Source: Sipunculus nudus
Taxonomy: Eukaryota; Annelida; Sipuncula; Golfingiida; Sipunculidae
NCBI GenBank assembly: GCA_026874595.1
Contig: CM049319.1
Span: 5,298,601-5,362,600, forward strand
Reading direction: 5' to 3'
DNA length: 64,000 nucleotides
In this document: positions 44,700 to 58,951 of the stretch, piece by piece
How positions within the stretch are numbered: the first letter of the stretch is position 1
Layout: every line of letters starts with the position of its first letter
Made by a program: the position numbers and the translations under genes
Notes under the pieces: model-generated
What the model was told of the DNA's origin: nothing
The model's input: only the letters and a program-made list of their open reading frames with translations
Databases searched by the model: none

Positions 44700-47630
44700 A
44701 TTAGGCATCAGGATGCTGCTCAAAGCTTTCTTACCAGTGAAATTACACTTTTGGTGTCCTACATGGTGCTGGGAGACTGTTTTCAGTGTCAGATGTCACT
44801 TCTCATCAGATGATCATCAACGTTATGATACACAGACACTTGACGATACGGATACAATATTTGACTTTGTATTGTATTATTTCATTGCATTGGTGCATGG
44901 TTACAGCCTTATCCATTACTATAGTCCTGAGTGTCAGCATAGGGCATGAGGGTTCTGGTGGGGTCTTAGGTCTTAAAAAAGTCTTATTTTTTATTTTGCA
45001 TTTTAGGCCTTGAAAATTTTATCCATCCTGATATAATGAATGTGCAGAAACAGTTTGGTGATCAAACACAAGCTTGAGAAAGTTTAAGAGAAGTTTCCAC
45101 GGTTACTTGTCAAAGAAAGAACTCCGTAGATCTTCATTAGTTTTAAAGCACGGTAGGGCCATTCATGAATTTTATGTATAAATGGGTCTTATATTTCTGT
45201 CAGCTAGTCTTAAAAAGTCTTCAAAAGGTCTTAAATTTACTTTGACAAGAGATACAGGAACCCTGGGCATGTGTGTTTAGTTGTATTCTATATTTTCTGT
45301 CATGTCATAATGAAACAAGCCAGGTAGGACAAATCCATTGGCAGGCATGCCTAGCATTTTCATCATTTATTTTGCAGATTAAAAGACTCTTCCATGATAT
45401 GACTTCCTCTTTATCTGAGCTTGGGTCAGATGTCTTTGGAAATATATTTAAACCATTTTTAAGATCTGATTTTTCTCAAAATGTTGTAAAAGATATTTAT
45501 GTGAAAGGGGTATTATATATTGAAAAAATAATACTGCCATTTTATTCATTTAACTGAATTAATTGCAGTCCAGTATTACAAATGTACCCATCATGTGTTC
45601 ACTTTTTTCTTAAATATTCCATATGTAAGATTAGACGGCCACATATGTATTTATTAGGTATCTCCAGAGAGTTTATATAGATCTATATTAAACTTCCTTG
45701 GATATCTTTATTAGGAGAAATGAAGGGGTACAGCTCAAATGTAAATAATTTATAATCCCCTTTATTATTCTTTGTGAATAAATCCATTCTAACAACATCT
45801 GTACATATTCTTGAGTTCTTTATAGCATGCCAAGTGTATGATATTATAAAGATTTAGGGTTTGGGTACTAAGTGTATGTAGAGACAGTCTGAGGAGTTAC
45901 AGAGAGCGTGCTATAAAGTACTGTATAAATAAAGAAAACCAAGATTTTGTTGGAATCAGATAATCAGATGCATGGTGACTGGATTTGCACAGAAGTTGTT
46001 GTTGAACTTCCAGGGTTAAATTGAAGCTGATAATGATCAATCATTAAAAAGCATGGTGTGACCTTAAATTCAATAGGCATTCAAGTTGTAATTCACTGCA
46101 CGTAATATATCCATATTGAAAATGAATTGTATTTTTATATTATACTGCTGATCATGTTTCAGAAATAAATTTGTATAATCTTGTTTTTTTTACTTCTTTA
46201 TATATATCTGAGTGATGCTATGCTGACCTAAGTTTTCTGGGTTTTAAACAATTATCTGTTCAGTTGCTGGGCTTTTGATCTGGCATATTTGTCAGATAAT
46301 CATAGACAGCACTCATTACCGTCCCATATGTTTGGTCATATAATGCTATAGTCATTTATCATACTAAGTATATAGCCTCAAGCAGGCTGCACACAGAGTG
46401 GACGAGATGAGATTGAACCACACAGGACTGAGAATCCTGTAGAGTCCGCCACAATCTTTCCTGGTCCAGTCAGGTCCAATACAAGAGGGGTTGCACACAG
46501 AGCGGACCGGACCGTATAGGATTCTTTTACCCTGGTACTTTAATAAGAATCAAATCAAAGAGATACGCTTAAAGATACGCTTTTATGTATATATAGTCAT
46601 TGAACACAAAAAGAAGAGAGACATCAACGCCAGCATTTCAAACAATCATATTATTTGGATAACATGTACAGATTGTTGCTAAATTTTCAGCTAGCAAACT
46701 GAAGACAGTCCGTATTAAATCTGTATAAAATCCGTTGAAGCTATAGCTTCTCATCCGAAAGTTCTAGAAATGGAAAATTCCAAAGAACAATACACACGCA
46801 CATGAACGTCTCTACGCTCTAGACCCCTCACGCGAGCCAGCGCCCTACAAGCGAGGCTCCCATTACAACGAACTATGCCTGCGCTAAACGAATCAGAATG
46901 TCAACAGACACATGTAACACTCCTGCGCACAATATAAAACAGACGCCTGTAAAAATATATATATATATTTAAGTCCAGTCCGATTTCGTCTCGTCCCCTC
47001 GGCGTGAAGTCCTATTTTTCAAGCTATGTCAGCACTTTCATCTTTTCAAAAGACCAGAGCACATACTGGTAAGTACTAAAATAGCTACAGGCAGCTTGAT
47101 CTTCTCCGTGTGGAATCAGCGCGGGGGCGCCCTATAAAGATAATAAAAATGGGACCTTATAACTTCAGCAGTAAGGAAGGTTTTTGTAAATAATATTTTG
47201 CTGTCAATGATGCCACCCACCTGACTTCTAAAACAGTATGCCTCACTGGTCTCTCTGGCCTATCCATCCAACTTTTCTCGGCTTCTTCGGTAGACACGCC
47301 CATCCCACTCCACTTGTCCGGAAACGGATACTATTTCAATTAAAAAATGATAAAATATAAGGAGTGTTTCCACTTGTTCGGAAATGGCACCATATACGGC
47401 GATTTCCAACTTTAGTTCCCCATCATGCGCTGAACACGGCTCCTTAAATTATTCCCACAATGATGTAAAAATCTTAGGAAAATCCGAAAGCCGTGTGCTC
47501 TCAAGTGGATAAATTACTAAAATTATTAAAAATATAAGACTTCACTAATACATGACCAAAATCCCACTTCTTACATCCTCCAATACTATGTTTCCGCGCA
47601 GATACCGCCGCTGCTGCCGCGTAACAAAGA
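44700..47630. other. intergenic, nothing firmly recognised
   Basis: AT-rich DNA. Two related words, GCACACAGAGTGGACGAG (about 46389) and GCACACAGAGCGGACCGG (about 46493), suggest a degenerate small repeat. A 94-codon open stretch at 45273-45557 has no recognised domain. Confidence 0.45.
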
Positions 47631-47639
47631 ATGGTAGCG

Positions 47640-48610
47640 CCACCAGGTCAAAGGTCGATTGTAGAGAGTGGTAGCGCCACCTGCAATCCTTTTTTGTGCA
47701 GTATGAATCTGGGTGTCTTTGTGATAACAGCTCAGGAATGGTTCAATGTTTTGAACTTAAATTTTGCATGTCTATAGATCTTGTACTAGACACTGGTGGC
47801 GCCACCTACAATGGTTTTCGGGTGGCGTCTATCCATGCATTTGCCATCTTTTCGTCTTACTGATTGGTCCAATGTATTTTGTTAAATTTGTACATGTTCA
47901 TAGATCTTGGATACCTCCACCTCATATTCAAGACTGGTGGCGCCATCTGCAGTCGTTTTCGCGTGGCTTTCAACCTTAAATTTGCTTTGGGTTCAATGTA
48001 TTGGTTTGAAATTTGGCACGTCCATCCATGTGAGATTTTCCGTAGACCCGACAGGTGGCGCCACCTACCTTCTCGTTTTCGTTGCCCTTATCACAGGAGC
48101 TGTTTGATGTATTGGCCCGAAATTTTTGCATATACATAGATCTTGCATACTTCAATCTAATACTCAAGATTTGTGGCCCCATCTGCAATCGTTTTCGTGT
48201 GGCCACCATCCGTGCGTTTGCTTTGGGTGAAATTGCTCATATCTCAGAAGTGATTCAATGTATTGGTCTGAAATTTGGCGTGTCCATCCATCTCGGAGAG
48301 TTTTTGAAAGACCAGACAAGTGGCATCACCTACATTCCAGTTTTCGTAGAACACATTGATGCCCTTGCTCATATCTCAGGACTGAAAAAATGCTGGCATG
48401 TTTATCCGTTTTGGAAAGCTTTTTTTGTAGATCAGAAAGATGGTGCCACCTGCTGTTCTGTTTTTTTTTTAGAATATATTGATGCTCTTATTCTCAGAAG
48501 TGGAATGGTGTCTCGGCCAGAAATTTTGCAGGATGTATCCATCTGTAGATCTGTTTTTGGTGAAAACTGCACATTTTTTGTGGAGTTTAATTGGCATCCC
48601 TGATGCCACA
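47640..48610. repeat. degenerate tandem array with GGTGGCGCCACC words
   Basis: Imperfect units of about 125-150 bp recur. Each has a GGTGGCGCCACCT-like word, a CGTTTTCGTGTGGC-like word, a TCAATGTATTGGTCTGAAATTT-type phrase, and a CATCCAT(C/G)-type word. The word GGTGGCGCCACC is perfect or near perfect at about 47800, 47937 and 48053. A 182-codon plus-strand open frame (48055-48603) is a by-product of the repeat and is not called as a gene. Confidence 0.7.
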
Positions 48611-49510
48611 TATTTGGTGTCATGTCATGCCATATCGGGAAAATTTGCTTGCTCAGTGGTAACACACAAAATGTATCCGTACCCGTATCTATTTCCGAAC
48701 CTCATTAAGGAAACAGCTTTATCCCTTCCATATTTGTCTGCCTTCCATGTTCAGTACCCGATGATTGGCGGACGCCGACGTACCTTATGGACAAATCTTT
48801 GCCAGTTTCTTCGTGAGGAGAACGGGACACGAAGCCGCAACCCTGTGATCGCAGTGCACTTGTCTTAAATAATGTAACACAATTTATCAGTAAGCAGCTA
48901 ACTTAAGCATAAACATCAATTATTTCTGCACGATGAGACTGACCTGATTTCCTAAAATGAGGAAAGTAGCATGTTGCTGTAGCCTGTTATCACCAAAACC
49001 AAACAAGAACACCGTATGTAAGTGTATTATATAAGCTTATTTTTAGTTTTCTTTAATATCTCCGAAACCGTTTGTCCAATCAGGAAAGTCTAAACACACT
49101 GCACAGCTTTTAGCCAAAGATAGATCTTTTGACCCCAGAAATATCCCTTTCTTTGAAAAGAAAAAAAAAATTAATCAAAAAGTCCTGGGTCACAAAACGG
49201 ATGTGATAGTGTGAGATGTGATAGTGTCAGAGGCTGTTTCTTAGTCCTAGTCACCTAGAGCTTTTGTGACATGGTACTTTGGGCCGATGTCGTCACAGAA
49301 TAGGAGAGTGCCCACTGAAGTATTTAAGCCTCCTTTATAAATCAGATAACCTCCAGTTAATAAAATAGTAATAACAGTTTTTTCTGCCAGAAAATGGACT
49401 CGGCTAATCTTAATTTAATTGCATTTATCGTTCACAGCCAGGTGTGTCATATCATAATGAATGGCAAATTGGGTAATTTTCCTTGACCTGTGTCCCTTAA
49501 AGAATCAGCC
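48611..49510. other. intergenic, nothing recognised
   Basis: No gene, clear repeat or structured RNA is supported here. Confidence 0.45.
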
Positions 49511-49512
49511 GT

Positions 49513-49650
49513 ACAGCTCGGCCACTGACCAGTGGCCACTGAGGGGCTGTCCTGGACCTGTCAGCACTGAGATTACACCCCTGTGTACCCGTGTGTTTAT
49601 CTGTTTGACTGGACGTTCACGTCAATGCCCTCAGCGTCGAACTGTCACGA
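49513..49650 (+). repeat. dispersed 130-bp unit, copy A
   Basis: Contains ACTGACCAGTGGCCACTGAG, then CCTGTCAGCACTG and TGTTTATCTGTTTGACTGGACGT-like sequence. It is homologous over about 110-130 bases to the segment at 51450-51560. It is open and Cys-containing in the frame reading SSATDQWPLRGCPGP. Whether it is an exon or a non-coding repeat is not settled. Confidence 0.6.
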
Positions 49651-51449
49651 TCTGTCCGGACTGATTTAATACGCCAGCCTACCTGAACGCCAAGCTTGTC
49701 AATCAGCGCACAATGTAAAGGTCATGAGGTCATATGAATATGCATTTATATTTAAAATCTGAATCTTATTTGGCAGGTTTGCTTTGCTGTAGGGACATGA
49801 AAAAGAAAAGAAAGATTATGCACTAATTTTCATATAAAAAAATATTTATTACGTTTCTTATTACGTGTATTATTCTGACACGGGCAGAGTTGTAAGATAA
49901 TCGATTATTTTCTTGTTTCTGTTGCTCTGTCATAAGAAGTCTTGGATAAATTATATGATGTATATAATATTATATATTATAATATAATATAATAAATATA
50001 ATGTGATATAATATAATATAAAGTGAAATAATATAATATATTATATTTATATGACCACATTTGATGATCATTTTACTAATTGACAGCTGAATTTTTAATA
50101 ACAGATGGGCCTATCTTCCTTGCTTTTCATGTCGTTATAACGATTATTTAAATTCAGTAACATAACTAACATTTCCAGCATCATATGTATGATATGCTAT
50201 TGTAAGAACAAATGCATAAATATATATACCGGTGTATTCAAGTTTTTGCAAAACAACCAAGATATCTCACTGAGGTAATTAAACAAGGACCCATATCATC
50301 TCTCTAGCCACTGAGGCAATATCAGCTCTATAGATATATAAATGGGGAAACCTGTGTGTGACGTCAACGTTTTAAGCAACCTGAGCGAACTTGTCCAGCA
50401 CCTCTCCTCCCCTTAAAGTCCTGCATTTGTCAGGGCGTTAACTTCACCGTACACTGTTCTCATAGACCTGACCCCGTACACACCTCTGTGCACCTGTGTT
50501 CCCTGATTTGTACTCAAAACCCGATATTTCTGACCTGTCGTTCACCTCGCCTATTGACCACTGGTCAGTAAGAAGAGGAAGACTGCACTCGCCAGTTTAT
50601 ATGCTTGCTTGGTCATCCACTTAGCCGCCCCCGGGCTTGCCCTTGTTCGAGCTTGTCCTGCAACCAAGCAGTCAAGGCCCCGGCCGCTTCTCTTTATATA
50701 CAGAATTCCTGGTTTTATTTAAAGTCGTGTACATTGACGTATGTAATGTGAAAAGAGAGTGCTTGAGTGTGGCTTGTATCCTCTACATATTTAACAATTT
50801 ATTATTCAATCCTTCAGTAGATCATCGATTGGACGCTTATCAATAAGACAGTGCCACAAACGTTACAATAAAGAAATATACCTCTATGGCGACTCTTTGC
50901 TTACTCAGCTAAACAGTTTTGTATCATGTACAGAAAGGAACACAACAAGTAATAATTTAATTATGCTGCATTCTTTGTTTCCCTTTTTGGTGTTGCGAAC
51001 CATATATATACTCTGTGATATATTTTGATTAATGCTTTAATGTAGGATAGATTCACAATAGACAATAACGTAGTAATGATTCATCATAGGGGTATTAATG
51101 TATAACATAAGGTTAATGAAACAAATATTTATTTTTTTAATAATTATTTTTGGTCCAGTACTTTAAGATGGCACAGTCTATTGAATGATAATGGAAATGA
51201 CCATAGGATACTAGCGACAGGTTATAATTATTGTTTAGCCTTCTAGACTATAGATTTTCGTGGACTGAATCTGCAGCTGAGATATAAAAACGGATCCCTC
51301 GGGTTCAAATGGGATCTTCCCAATTTTCACTTGTTCATTCTTGCGGGGATCGAACTTGAGACTTTCGGTCCAACCCGCGAACGATCAGGATAAGCTTGAC
51401 CTTGAGTCCATGATCGCTTTCAAGTTCCGGGAGGTGTTTGACGGCCCTG
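49651..51449. other. intergenic with (TA)-rich tract
   Basis: AT-rich DNA with a TATAATATAATA-type simple repeat at about 49965-50050. A segment at about 50455-50520 is distantly like the 3' half of the 130-bp unit. No gene is supported. Confidence 0.4.
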
Positions 51450-51560
51450 TACTCGGTAACTGACCAGTGTCCAGTGATGGACTTCCCGTACCTGGCAGCA
51501 CTGGATGGGCACTCCTGCGTGTTGGTGTTTACCTGGTTTATTGGACGTGTACCCCGGCTG
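51450..51560 (+). repeat. dispersed 130-bp unit, copy B
   Basis: ACTGACCAGTGTCCAGTGAT, then CCTGGCAGCACTG and GTTTACCTGGTTTATTGGAC. It parallels copy A word for word. One frame reads YSVTDQCPVMDFPYLAALDG and stops at TGA near 51565. Confidence 0.6.
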
Positions 51561-51657
51561 GCTCCCTGAGCACCGGCTTGTCCTCGGTCACTGTCCGGTC
51601 CGGGAGACCCAGATTATTCATTATATACTTAGCCCTGCTATTATAATCAGCTCACAG

Positions 51658-51769
51658 GTTAACGTGTTAGCACACGCTGACATGTGGCTGGCTCGGATTA
51701 AACAGATCGATGAACAGAGGAAAATAGATCAGAGAAGCCTGCACGAGCGCAACGCTATCCTGAGTGACA
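51658..51769 (+). CDS. candidate coding exon, helical protein, unidentified
   Basis: A good acceptor (CAGCTCACAG) opens a frame with coding-like composition: VNVLAHADMWLARIKQIDEQ, then RKIDQRSLHERNAILSD. A possible donor GTATCA follows at 51770. The peptide is amphipathic and charged, suggesting a helix or coiled coil. No family is recognised and no partner exon was found, so this stays a candidate. It could belong to a gene whose other exons are the Cys-containing 130-bp units nearby, but nothing joins them in the sequence. Confidence 0.35.
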
Positions 51770-51770
51770 G

Positions 51771-54700
51771 TATCAAACATTTTAAAGCTAATTCTCTTCA
51801 CAATAATAAATTATTCTTATACACATTAAATTTTAATATGGACCATATCCAACATGTTTTTTATATCTTTCACTCTCATTTGATTATGTACAGTGAGAAT
51901 GGACTCAGTTTACCTTTTACAAGTTTCATTACAATCTTCGTGGGCGCAAGGTCTGTGGTTCGTTTGAGCACATACCTTGCTTCAGCGAGCCCCCGTGCCT
52001 GTCATTTCATGAATTATTGATAAGACAATTGAATTAATCAGATGGCTCGCGTACAGCCCGTCCACGCGGCGGGAAAGACTATTTTTACTTCAATCGTCTG
52101 GCGATGGGAGACGTTATGTAGATTCTGACCCTTCATACAAAGGCTTGTAAACCTGGTGGGTTTCAGGTGCATGTGACGTCGTTGACAAGACGTGTGAACA
52201 GTTTTGATTTCTGTGTACCGTTTGTAACCAGGGAGTTGGTAAGTCGTTATGGTTTCGGCTCCATCACATGTGCACCTGTTCAAAATTCATGATAAAGCAG
52301 GGCCAGTATAGGCCCACTAAAGCAAGGTCTCTGACAGTGATGTAGGACTCGAGTCCACTTTTTATCGAGGGTCCAGGACTCGGATTTGTACTTGGACTCG
52401 GAGGTAAGGACTCGAGAATTTAGGCCTACTCCATCTCGAGTTCAGTAAAAAAGGAAAGCTCTTTAAAATAGTATGGGGGCTTATATAAAAGCGAAAACGA
52501 TTACCAGGATATTACAAAAAACGGTTATATATTAACAAATAGGTCTTCACTGGGAGATACATGTAATTACACATTCATGTTAAAAGAGTGTGTAAAATTA
52601 ACATAAAAGCACACGTGATAACCTCAAATTTTTTTTTCAATTTCTTAGAATAAGGATATATATACTTGCATTGGACTCAGACTTATACCCGGGTTCCATG
52701 TGACTCGGACTCGAAGGCTGAACATGGACTTGAACCGACACGACTTGGACTCGGACTCGAGCTGCCCAAACTCGGACTTGGACTCGGATATTGTGGATTC
52801 GACTTCATCACTGGTCTCTGCTAAATTAACCGAGTAAGAAACTTAGCTCCCAGGTTTGTATATTTTTATAACTCGTCGCTGACTGGAGCTAATGGAGGTT
52901 TTACTGTTTGTATTTGTTTGAATATGGAAAACCGGCCTTATATAAAACAACAATATGTGTACAACGGAGTCGTTTGGTTGAGACAGCCAGTGTGTTTTAC
53001 CCGAGTTGATACAGAATAACTTTAGGTGGGCATTAAATGACATTTAAACATGCAACATCAATGCACTTTGATCATAGATCACAGGGACCTAATCTGTTGT
53101 TCTAGCTTTATAAAGAACATGTCTACAAGTATAGTATGACAAGTAAAGTATGACCTTTATGTGTCTATTGTGGCTTCTTGAGGGGTAAACTTGTAGTTGT
53201 TGTCTATTTACAGGAACCTCAGGGGGTGTAAATTGTGCATGGTTGTGATATCAGTTTAGTAGTGGCGCCACCTATATATACACCTTATATTGAGTTACCA
53301 CCCGCATGATCAATATGTCATTAAATTTGAGACTCATGCCTGCAGCCGGTAGAACCGTCCTGTGATATTTAGTGTACCATATACACATTTAAATTATGTA
53401 TGAAATTTCATTAGCAAAATTTATATTTCTACGAAGACAACATTTCAGTTAAATCAGTGTAAGGCGTGCTCACGTGAATCTTAAAATCAATATCTCCGTA
53501 AAATCTGTTGATGATAGCCGTAAACTCTCTTCAAATGTTTCCAACGGATATGATTTTATGCAGGCATATATGAAAACACTTGAATTGTCAAATATTGCAG
53601 TCAGCGAGATTAAAGTTATATAAAACAGCTTTTTGGGGGAAATAATTTATATGTTTGTACCCTTTTAAATCCTCTTGCTAAAATATAAATAAACAATCAA
53701 CTTAAAAAGACCAACGTCTTTAAATTTTCCCATATCGTCTTAGAGATATGGAAAAATTAAGATTTGTTGTAGTTCGCAGAACTGTCACCCAGTTGGCGCC
53801 CCAAAGTTTATTTTTCATCCATATTTCTGAGACATGGCCTGGTGATCAAGTCGGTGCCTGGCCGGATGATGGGAGAAAGCCAGACTAAAAAGGCAAGTGG
53901 AATGCTTCAGCTTAATAAATTTTAGTGACAACTGGCCTATATGTAGCATTTGAAGGTTTTCAGGATGTATAAATACGTTGCTTCTTTCTGTCTGGCATTT
54001 TGAGATTTTACCAACAGCAATCAACCTTTTTCACCGTTCTCAAACTTATGTGTTGCAAACTTATATGCAATCCTAGGAATATTATTACATGGCTATCTAA
54101 TATTCACTGGATAGTCTTTAACATTCAAGACGGAATGCGAATCACAATCTAGGTTGAATTACTATTTCCGAAGTCTAATATGGCATCATAGTATGTATAT
54201 GAAACAAATTACCTATTATGATCCAAAAATCACAACAAAAAGTTGAAAAACCAAGGATATCTAAATCTAATGTTATTTTGTACGAGCACTTAAGAAATTG
54301 GGGAGCGTCAGATATAAAAAAAAATATTTATAAATGAAGAAATATCAAATAGAAGACTATGATAGTAATAATTAAACATGAATTAAAAATAGGATCTAGG
54401 CCCAACAGGGCCAATTAATCAAGCCAGTTATCCTTATCTCACCTTTGGCGATAAAACCTATCACTTATTGAACATTACCCTGCCGTCCCAACCTTGCCGT
54501 ATAGGTCAAATCAAAACCAAGTGTCTCCAAAAGCTAATTGCTGTACCCTGCACATATTGATTATCCACAAAGTTCACTATACGATGAATGAAATCCTTTT
54601 TTTCGGGCATTATGTTAATCAGGGAACAGTTTAATATTCTACTCAAGTAAAACTGTGTAAAAATTGAAATTTCGTCAAATTTGACGAAATTGTATCCTAG

Positions 54701-54905
54701 ACATCCTAGTCCATGCATACATTACAATTAATACTTGTTTATTACTGATTAAAATGATGACAAAATGTACTAGTCTTAAGGACTTTTATATGAATTGAAG
54801 AAAATGTATGGTCAAATTTATTGAGATTAAAATGAAATCCTAAAATCCTAAAAATATTGCTATCCTGGTAACATTGAGCAAGGACACGTACAGGGTCAAC
54901 TGTGT
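51771..54905. other. intergenic, low-complexity GACTCGGACT words
   Basis: Between about 52330 and 52790 the words ACTCGGACT/GGACTCGAG recur many times, forming a degenerate simple repeat. No gene is supported. An isolated AGTGGCGCCACCT word lies at about 53262. Confidence 0.45.
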
Positions 54906-54975
54906 TATCAAGACGCCATGGACAGGGACGGTGGGGTCGAGGACAACTGGCCACCGGTCAGTGTAACGGATAGGT
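54906..54975 (-). repeat. dispersed 130-bp unit, partial copy D
   Basis: On the minus strand TACACTGACCGGTGGCCAGT is followed by a diverged continuation. It matches the core of copies A and B; one frame reads YTDRWPVV. Confidence 0.45.
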
Positions 54976-57112
54976 AAGGCCAATAAGAGCTCATTATTTT
55001 CACTATTAGCAAGTGAATTAATTTGCCTCGGCTAATTGCACCTGCCTTGATCCCCCGGCTCCCGACTGTCAGCAGACCACTGTGGGTCAAAGATAGTATA
55101 TATTGAAGACTCATTTAAACAGTGGCTGTCTGAATGTGCTTTCCTTGCATATTGTGTATATGCAATATCGTGTTGACCTGATCAAGAAGTTTAAATGGAA
55201 CCTTCCGGACCCAATCTAACAGTGGCAAACCTAATTTTATATGAATTTTGAAATTCATCACTAAATGGTAAAGGACGACAAACTGCCAGTCAAAATAATA
55301 AGGAGTGTAGCGCCTCTTACTGGATAATAGTTAAAGTATCATAAAACGAGCACATGTTGGCATGAAGTTATGGGACCTGCCGTTTAATTACATACAAGTA
55401 CGTATACATGTTACTCCAGGTCAATCTAATTATATTATCATATAACACACTTGAATATATAAAGTATATATTAATATAGATTTTGTATGAACTGAACTAT
55501 ATTCCTGGAAGAAATACATTTTTTTTCTTTCAAATTTTTCTACAAAAACATAAGGTTTTGTGATTTGTTTAAAGCTATTGGCACATATATTAGCCGTAAC
55601 AACCCGACTCAGTAGGCAATCGGATATTTGGGCAGGAAAGCCTACTGGGACCAGTAATCTGGTCCTAACGCCAGAGGGTCGATATGACGCTACACATATA
55701 TGAGCACTGTCAACTCGGAGTGACGTCAGCATCAGGGAAAATCCCTGTGACTAAACATTTAAGATCTCATCTATAAAGCTTAGTATATATAACACAGTCA
55801 GCCCTATTTTATCAGGGAAGAATAAAAACAACATTTATTGCTAGATTAAGGTTACATTTCTAAATGTTTTCCTGTGACATCATACTTTGCCTCAGCCAAT
55901 CACATCAGGGTCCAGTCTTTGTCCTCTGTCTGGAAACAATGCACCATACACATAATACGTTTATCTAACCTTCAGTCTTGGCCAGGATTGGTTGGTATGA
56001 TACTATGTCACGGCGGCCATTATAAAGGCAAACACCATTCAGACAGTCACAAATGTTGTTACACTTAACTGTCTCTATATTTGTTTGTGTTTGACATATA
56101 TTATATGTCAAAATAACAGGCAGACCAGACATTAACACACTCAATGAAAAACTCTGAGACTAAAAATAAAAAATACAATGCAAATAAATGGGTAACTTAT
56201 AGATCCGGGGGGGGGGGGGGGAGGGGTGTCTTCAGCACAAATATCACAATAATCCCGCTACCGTACTGAGTCCATAATCCGATCAACAATGAAAAAGTTC
56301 AAAATGCTTCAGATCACGTGACTCCTCGCTTTCATGTTACCTCTAGACGTTATGGTGGTCCCTGGCGTAATCCATGTGTACATGGAGCATAGTACAATCC
56401 CGGCGGAATGATGGTCACAACACACAACTGGTTCTTACTGCGGTATAACTGTTAAATTGCCGTAAAATACAATTCGAGTGCCGCACACCGAATGTTCTAG
56501 CAGGGTTTCTCAGCTGCAGTCTACTGTAGCCCTCCAGTTGCCGGATATCGAACAAACGCACTCTGGGGCGAAATTCAGCACCATCATAGTTTCGCGTCAA
56601 GACAAAGTTCCTGGGAGCGCGCACCATCACAAGAATGCCTTTACTTCGGCAAACAATATTACTGTATCTGAAGTACTTTACAGATCGAGTATCAACAAGG
56701 TGGCCTCCCTCAGACGTAGACTGTCAATAACCACTGAGGCGATCGCCAATCTCGACACACAAAGTTAGCAGACCAGCTGGTTGGACCAGCTACTGAAGCA
56801 GGCTCAGGTGACGCTACACTCACGAAGCGCTCCGGCTCTTCTCCAGATTACTGGGAAACGCCTTATATGAGATTCCTGACATCACAGATCCCGCTAGACT
56901 TCTCCGCCAATCAGCTGTTCCATCCACGATGTCCGTCTCAACACACATCAAACTTAACGCAGACGCGCCCCCCAGCTTTGAATTCGTGGGAAAACTGCCC
57001 TATACAAATTCGCAGACAACACGTCGCCTACCAGACACACTTACTGTGGAGACCGTCATACGAGATCAGTTCTCACGATCATTTACACTCCCCGTAATGA
57101 TGCTAATTTTGA

Positions 57113-57116
<4 letters not shown>
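54976..57116. other. intergenic, with a CpG-richer patch at about 56.3-57.1 kb
   Basis: Most of this is AT-rich. From about 56390 to 57100 CG dinucleotides are visibly commoner than in neighbouring DNA. A CCAAT word (about 56908, in GCCAATCAGCTG) and the word CCTTATATGAG (about 56862) occur there. It could be an unmethylated promoter or first exon of an undetected gene; no gene structure is visible. Confidence 0.35.

Positions 57117-57178
<62 letters not shown>
57117..57178. repeat. (TA)n microsatellite
   Basis: About 60 bases of uninterrupted TA. Confidence 0.95.
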
Positions 57179-57179
<1 letters not shown>

Positions 57180-58951
57180 CCTGATTCCTTAAAATAATTC
57201 TTAAAGGTTTGGAAATGGATTGAATGTTGTATTCATTATGCATGAACCTTTTAAAGAATTGGCAAGCTTGCAAATTCCACTTACTGTGTCTTGACCGGTA
57301 TATTAAAAATAAAAAAAATTAATAAAACCACTCACTAATATAATAATTTGTTCTAATAGTCAAAAGAACAATAAATTCTTTTGTGTGGCCTTATTTAGAA
57401 TATATTGATATTCATCATGAGACATCTGGTGGTATACTGGTAAACGACAACCTGTTTCCCCTGAAATGGAAATGAACTAATCTAACCTAGCTGCTAAAAG
57501 GTTGCGCAAAGTGAACAGTCAATGATATTATGGGGGAAGGGGCAGGCCAGACAAATCCATGTACATTTTACTTTCACTTCTATTGCGTTCTTTTTTGATA
57601 ATAAAAAAACCCAATCCAACCAATAATCCAACATCTTTTATTCAGTCTATTCCTGAGATTACATACACTTAATTGCACGCAGTTGTAGAAGAAAAGCACA
57701 TCAGTTCCCTGCTTCATCCTATTCATAAAATGGACTGCGCCGACGGTTAACCTGGATACAGTTAAGACCAATTAAACAGACCGTATGGAGGTGGACCTAT
57801 TCTGTCCAGAAATACGTGATTGCCAATGTTTGGATAATACTTTGCTAAGAATATTATGATATTACGATTGTTTTATATTAAAATATGATCTCTATTTGTT
57901 TCAAATTTTTTTTTTAAATATCAATAAATATACATGCAATTATGTATATAAATCGTATATTTGTATAGGGTATTTTCAACCTAATCTGATATTGTAATTA
58001 AATATGAATTTTTATGCATTAATGGGGGAGGCAGCGTGGGGAAGGAATACCTTAACTGCACAAAACTATCTCCGTCGGTCTTTTAAAAATTAAATTGAAA
58101 GTTAAAACTTGTCGTTATCACCTATTGACTATCATAAATTAATAAAATGGCAAAATGCAGTTAAATTAAAATTTTTGATTTAATAGTTTAAGCTTTATAA
58201 TGACATATTATAGGTTATCACTGCCTTGTTAATTTCCTCATAATATTTTGTTTTCAGGACAATTATCACCCTTTTATCCCCTTGACCGAGTACTTAATGC
58301 CCCTGCCTGGCAGCAAAACAGTGTGCTTGTGACTCGGATAAGCACGAGTTAGAGGAGGCTTTCGTCCAGGGTCACTGTTCAGTCGAGGAGCCTCGGTTTC
58401 GACTACTGTTATTTGGCCTTCACAAGAGAAACAAACAATCGGTCAGTACCGTGTGGCACAGACAGTTCATAGGAATTCGGTGAGTGTGTGACCAGGGGTT
58501 ACGTCGGTCAAGGTGGTTCGTTGTTTGTATTATGGTCAAGGCTGTGACGTGAAACACTCAATTAGATTTACTCCCTTCGAGCAAATGCCTTTTGATTTTT
58601 CTTACAGCAGGAACCAATCTATTTTGGAGTTAGTTGAGAAGACGTGCGTGGGTCTCTTCAGTTTTGTCTAACATAGCAATAAGAGGTAGCCCGCTTGAGA
58701 GGGAAAGCATACTGTCTGTACTGCACACTGTACCGCTCATACATGAATGTACCACTAAACAGAGGGAACAGTAATGGTAAAAACCTGGTTTTGTTATTAT
58801 CTTGTCTTTTAAAAAAAGTTATTCATCGACCTGTAATCAGTGGCGTCAATATTTCCTCAATCTAGGGGTGGGGGTGTGGTGGGGGAACTGTCGGCGCAAT
58901 TAAACACACAGTCACACACATATATCTTTTTTGCGTATGTATTACACCTTT

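Noticed and set aside
45273-45557. 94-codon open frame downstream of RFWD3
   Set aside because: AT-rich composition, no domain, no splice or promoter context.
48055-48603. 182-codon open frame on the plus strand
   Set aside because: It runs across a degenerate tandem repeat; the peptide shows the same repeat period and no domain. Open length follows from repeat composition.
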